Both the position numbers and the translations under genes were made by a program. Below the pieces are notes generated by a model. The model was not told the origin of the DNA, did not search any database, and saw nothing but the letters and a program-made list of their open reading frames with translations. This document shows, in pieces, positions 14,101 to 18,633 of a DNA stretch of 18,633 nt (position 1 is the first letter of the stretch; each line of letters starts with the position of its first letter). Source of the stretch: 2-02-FULL-66-22 sp964576535. GTDB taxonomy: Bacteria; Methylomirabilota; Methylomirabilia; Methylomirabilales; 2-02-FULL-66-22. The stretch is from NCBI GenBank assembly GCA_964576535.1, contig CAZNWB010000062.1, positions 1 through 18,633 of the forward strand, read 5' to 3'.

Positions 14101-15248
14101 GCCTCGTGCATCGTCATCGGCTCTCGGACAGTCCTGCCCATCCGGAACCGGCCGAGGCCATAGGGGCTGATGTCGAGGGAGGTCTTCCCAGTCAGGATCA
14201 ACTCGGCCATGAGCTTCCCCGTGGCGGGGCCGTGCATGAAACCGTGTCCACTATGTCCCGTCGCCACAAAGAACCCGGGAACCTCCGGGACCGCCCCCAG
14301 GATGGCGTTGTTGTCCGGCGAGATATCATAGGACCCGGCCCAGCCGCGCTTGATCTCCGCCTTCTCCAGAATGGGGACCCGGGCGACAGCCTTGGCCACG
14401 CTCTCGGCCAGGTGCTCCCAGTCCACGTTCGTGTTGAAGGTGCTCTCCTCGTCCTTGGGTCCCGAGAAGAGGCAGCCGCCCATCTCTCCGCGGAAGTACC
14501 AGCTTCGGTGATAGTCAATCGTGAGGGGCGGCTCCTGGCTGAAGTCCGGTAAGGGGCCCGTGATGAAGATCTGGCGGCGGTACGGCTTCACCGGGACGTC
14601 TACACCAGCCATAGCGCCGACGAGCCCTCCCTCCGCCCCGGCCGCGTTGACCACGACGGGTGCGTGGATGGGCCCCTGGCTGGTCTCGACCCCGGTCACC
14701 CGGTCACCTGTGCGCAGGACACGAGTAACTGCCCGCTGCTCATAGATCTTCACCCCCAGCCGGCGGGCCGCCGTCGCGTACCCCATGGTGACCTCGTAGG
14801 GAGCCGCATAGCCGTCGGTCGGACAATAGGCGCCGCCGATGATGTCATCCACCCGGACATAGGGGACGAGGCGCCGGATGTCGGCCGTGGAGACGATCTG
14901 CACCGGGATCCGGTGGTGTTGCTGGAACTCGGCTTGCCGCTGGAACAGGGCCAGCTCGGCCGGCGTCGTGGCCATAAACAGGTACCCCACCGGCCGGAAC
15001 TCGGGATCCACGCCCAGCTCCTCCCGCATCCGGTGGAACATCTGGAGGCTTTCGAGGGAGAGCTGGATGTTCAGCTCGGTGGCAAACTGCTGACGGATCC
15101 CCCCCGCCGACTTTCCGGTGGAGCCGGAGCAGATGAGGTCCTTCTCCACCATGACCACCGTGCCGGCGCCTTGAACCGCCAGGTGGTAGGCGATGCTACA
15201 GCCCACGATTCCGGCACCGATAATGACGATGTCCGCGGTCTCAGTCAT
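14097..15248 (-). CDS. FAD-dependent amine/amino-acid oxidoreductase (DAO, sarcosine oxidase beta-like)
   Basis: The enzyme oxidises a secondary amine or amino acid with FAD. The protein has 383 residues from the ATG at 15248, five bases after CAGGG. The FAD dinucleotide motif is DIVIIGAGIVGCSIAYHLA (7-25), with Glu35 in VMVEK. It is followed by STGKSAGGIRQQF, typical of the sarcosine/dimethylglycine/hydroxyglutarate oxidase group. The C-terminal FAD seal is GAVPEVPGFFVATGHSGHGFMHGPATGKLMAEL. The substrate cannot be fixed; the length suits SoxB-like or proline-dehydrogenase-beta-like enzymes. It leads the operon with the M24 peptidase, behind the promoter at 15424-15453. Confidence 0.88.
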   Translation of the reverse strand: MTETADIVIIGAGIVGCSIAYHLAVQGAGTVVMVEKDLICSGSTGKSAGGIRQQFATELNIQLSLESLQMFHRMREELGVDPEFRPVGYLFMATTPAELALFQRQAEFQQHHRIPVQIVSTADIRRLVPYVRVDDIIGGAYCPTDGYAAPYEVTMGYATAARRLGVKIYEQRAVTRVLRTGDRVTGVETSQGPIHAPVVVNAAGAEGGLVGAMAGVDVPVKPYRRQIFITGPLPDFSQEPPLTIDYHRSWYFRGEMGGCLFSGPKDEESTFNTNVDWEHLAESVAKAVARVPILEKAEIKRGWAGSYDISPDNNAILGAVPEVPGFFVATGHSGHGFMHGPATGKLMAELILTGKTSLDISPYGLGRFRMGRTVREPMTMHEA

Positions 15249-15257
15249 ATCAACCCT

Positions 15258-15333
15258 GGCAATCAGGCGATCTGGCAACTAGCCGACCGCGAGCCCCGGG
15301 TTGTCCCGCCTCAGGCGGGATTGCCAGATTGCC
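15258..15333 (-). repeat. Nested palindrome in the leader of the oxidase operon
   Basis: The outer arms are GGCAATC...TCTGGCAA (15258-15278) and TTGCCAGATTGCC (15321-15333). The left arm is the complement of the right, interrupted by a few bases. Inside is a hairpin CCCGCC-TCA-GGCGGG (15305-15319). The unit is built on a GGCAATCT octamer. It would be transcribed in the leader and ends close to the ribosome site. Confidence 0.65.
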
Positions 15334-15644
15334 AAAAAAAGACCCGCACCGTAACCATCATTTCGGGCGACAAGCCTAGTGCGCCGGAGAGTCCTGCAAC
15401 ATACGACGGAACCTCGGCGCAGTAATGTATCCCCTTGGCTGGCGAAGCGTCAAGAATTCTTCGCTTTTCCAGCACGTTAGATCGTAACCCGCCGGGTCAT
15501 CTGGCCCTTCGCCTTCGAAGGCAAGGAGACGTGTTTCACTTTCCTCACTTCTTTCTGCCTGGGAGGTACGCAGACAAGATCCGTACAGGGGCGGGGGGAC
15601 AGGGAGTCGAGCAGGGAGAGTGATGTTCTTGCCCGGGGAGCAAG
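15279..15644. other. Intergenic region between gltD and the oxidase operon
   Basis: This region of 366 bases has no credible gene. It holds part of the nested palindrome, the promoter at 15424-15453, a perfect 12-base palindrome GCCTTCGAAGGC (15511-15522) and a small hairpin CTTGC-CCGGGGA-GCAAG (15628-15644) directly after the gltD stop. That last hairpin lacks a U tract and is only a weak terminator candidate. Confidence 0.5.
15424..15453 (-). promoter_or_regulatory. Putative promoter of the oxidase/peptidase operon
   Basis: On the minus strand, TTGACG (15453-15448) and TACATT (15429-15424) are separated by 18 bases. The start would be near 15417, giving a leader of about 170 bases that includes the nested palindrome. 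Confidence 0.5.
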
Positions 15645-17073
<1,429 letters not shown>

Positions 17074-17081
<8 letters not shown>

Positions 17082-18633
17082 GGGCCCCCACCATGACCGC
17101 CTGCTCCCAGGGGATTCCTTGCTCCTGGGCGATCTTCATCGCGTTCAGCGCCCGCTTGTAATCGCGCGGCACCACCCTCACGAACTTCGGCAGCATTCGA
17201 TCCCAGTTCGCCAGCACCTTTGTGGCCCGGGTGCTCTGCGTGTACTCGGCATGCTTCCGAATGAGGTCCTGGACCAGCTTGATGTCCTCCGCTGCCTCGA
17301 GGGGCTCCAGATCCACCATGCCCTTGTTGCAGCGGCGCTCGAAGTCCCCCTCCTCGTCCAGAAGGTAGGCAATGCCCCCGCTCATCCCCGCCGCGAAATT
17401 GCGCCCCGTCCGGCCCAGGATCACCACCCGGCCGCCGGTCATGTACTCGCAGCCGTGGTCGCCAACCCCCTCCACCACGGCCAGGGCGCCGCTGTTCCGC
17501 ACCGCAAAACGCTCCCCGGCGACGCCCCGGAAGTAGGCCTCGCCGGAGGTGGCGCCGTAGAGGACCACGTTGCCGACGAGGATATTCTCCTCGGGGACGA
17601 AGGTCGCCCGGCGGGGAGGATAGACGATGATCTTTCCGCCGGAAAGCCCCTTGCCCAGGTAGTCGTTGGAATCCCCCTCCAGGACCAGGGTGATGCCTTT
17701 GGGGATGAAGGCGCCGAAGCTCTGCCCCGCCGATCCGGTGAAGTGGAGATGGATCGTGTCCTCCGGCAACCCCTCGGCGCCGTAGCGGCTCGTCACCTCG
17801 TAGCCGAGGATCGTGCCGACCGTCCGGTGCAGGTTCCGGATGGGGAGGCGCAGATGCACCGGCTCGCGCCGTTCCAGCGCCGGCCGGCAGAGCGGGAGGA
17901 TGGTGGTCATGTCCAGCGACTTCTCCAGCCCGTGGTCCTGCTCCCGCACCTTGCGAATGGCCACCTCCGGCCCGACCTGGGGCCGGTACAAGATGGCGGA
18001 GTAATCCAGGCCGCGGGCCTTCCAGTGGTCCACGGCCGTCTTGACGTCGAGACGGTCCACCCGCCCGATCATCTCCTCCATCGTCCGGAACCCGAGCTTC
18101 GCCATGTACTCCCGCAGCTCTTCCGCGATGAAGCGGAAGAAGTTCTCGACGAGCTCGGGCTTGCCGGTGAATCGCTTGCGCAGCTCGGGGTCCTGGGTGG
18201 CGACGCCCACCGGGCACGTGTTGAGGTGGCAGACCCGCATCATGACGCAGCCCATGACCACCAGGGGGGCGGTGGCAAAGCCGTACTCTTCGGCCCCCAT
18301 GAGGGCGGCGATCGCCACGTCACGTCCGGTCTTCATCTGGCCGTCCACCTGGACGGTGATTCGGTCGCGGAGCTTGTTGAGCACAAGGACCTGCTGGGTC
18401 TCGGCCAGCCCCAGTTCCCACGGCAGGCCGGCATGCTTGATGCTGCCGAGCGGGGAGGCGCCAGTCCCCCCATCGTGACCGGAGATGAGGACAACGTCGG
18501 AATAGGCCTTCGCCACGCCCGCGGCGACGGTCCCCACCCCGACCTCGGCGACCAGTTTCACGTGGATCCGTGCCTTCGGGTTCCCGTTCTTCAGGTCGTG
18601 GATGAGCTGCTTCAGGTCCTCGATGGAATAGAT
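17074..18633 (-). CDS. gltB: Glutamate synthase, large (alpha) subunit, C-terminal part
   Basis: The last 519 residues are present; the gene continues past the window edge. The FMN-binding synthase domain is seen as IHVKLVAEVGVGTVAAGVAKA and ISGHDGGTGASPLGSIKHAG. The [3Fe-4S] ligands are in GCVMMRVCHLNTCPVG (C-x5-C-x4-C). The C-terminal Gly-rich beta-helix (GXGXG) domain is clear in HLHFTGSAGQSFGAF, EGDSNDYLGKGLSGGKIIVYPP, VGNVVLYGATSGEAYFRG and GCEYMTGGRVVILG. It ends in MVGAHG. No frameshift or missing motif is seen. Confidence 0.96.

Noticed and set aside
12670..14163. 497-codon plus-strand open frame opposite the M24 peptidase and the 111-aa gene
   Set aside because: The minus strand has all five metal ligands of M24 in order. 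The plus frame shows only repetitive, composition-driven sequence.
15628..15644. Hairpin after gltD as an intrinsic terminator
   Set aside because: The stem is only 5 bp and no U tract follows on the minus strand. It is mentioned only within the intergenic entry.

Overview
The window is high-GC, gene-dense bacterial chromosome, mostly transcribed from the minus strand. Several short intergenic elements (a GGAATGC-type repeat, a TTGGTCA tandem repeat, a GGCAATCT-type palindrome and two copies of a hairpin element beginning GTAGGGAGGG) recall uncultivated lineages such as Rokubacteria/NC10 (Methylomirabilota). That placement rests on general style and is only moderately supported. There are no phage, transposase, CRISPR, tRNA or rRNA genes.

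Layout. (1) 1-2382, minus: a tightly coupled set, DUF309 protein -> DUF5939-type protein -> shikimate kinase (cut by the window edge), with 4-base start/stop overlaps at both junctions. (2) 2645-2815, minus: a 56-residue zinc-ribbon protein with a good promoter. (3) 3149-4786, plus: the only plus-strand genes, a 352-residue protein of unknown function followed by a UGSC-family selenoprotein. The selenoprotein is read through an in-frame TGA at 4541-4543 (Sec95 in a U-S-S-C motif), and a perfect 7-bp SECIS-like hairpin follows at the right distance. A stop-to-stop reading would split this gene in two. (4) 4783-5289, minus: a secreted-looking (Tat) cytidine/guanine-deaminase-fold protein whose stop codon overlaps that of the selenoprotein. 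(5) 5395-11455, minus: a redox block of A-type Fe-S carrier, NuoB, fused gamma-alpha and beta subunits of a 2-oxoacid:ferredoxin oxidoreductase, peroxiredoxin, NuoI and Fe/Mn superoxide dismutase, plus a small remnant that looks like the start of a GlcD-type flavoprotein. (6) 11557-12057, minus: a MerR-family regulator with a C-terminal cysteine cluster. (7) 12306-15248, minus: an operon of FAD amine/amino-acid oxidase, M24 metallopeptidase, a 111-residue protein and a 3-helix membrane protein, behind a promoter and a structured leader. (8) 15645-18633, minus: glutamate synthase gltB (partial)-gltD, overlapping by 8 bases.

How the parts may work together. KorAB makes or uses reduced ferredoxin at oxygen-sensitive Fe-S/TPP centres. 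NuoB and NuoI are the Fe-S subunits of the complex I electron path, the A-type carrier matures clusters, and peroxiredoxin and SOD remove oxidants. The block therefore reads as low-potential electron transfer packed together with its oxygen protection. The selenoprotein and its unknown partner are the most novel part of the window.
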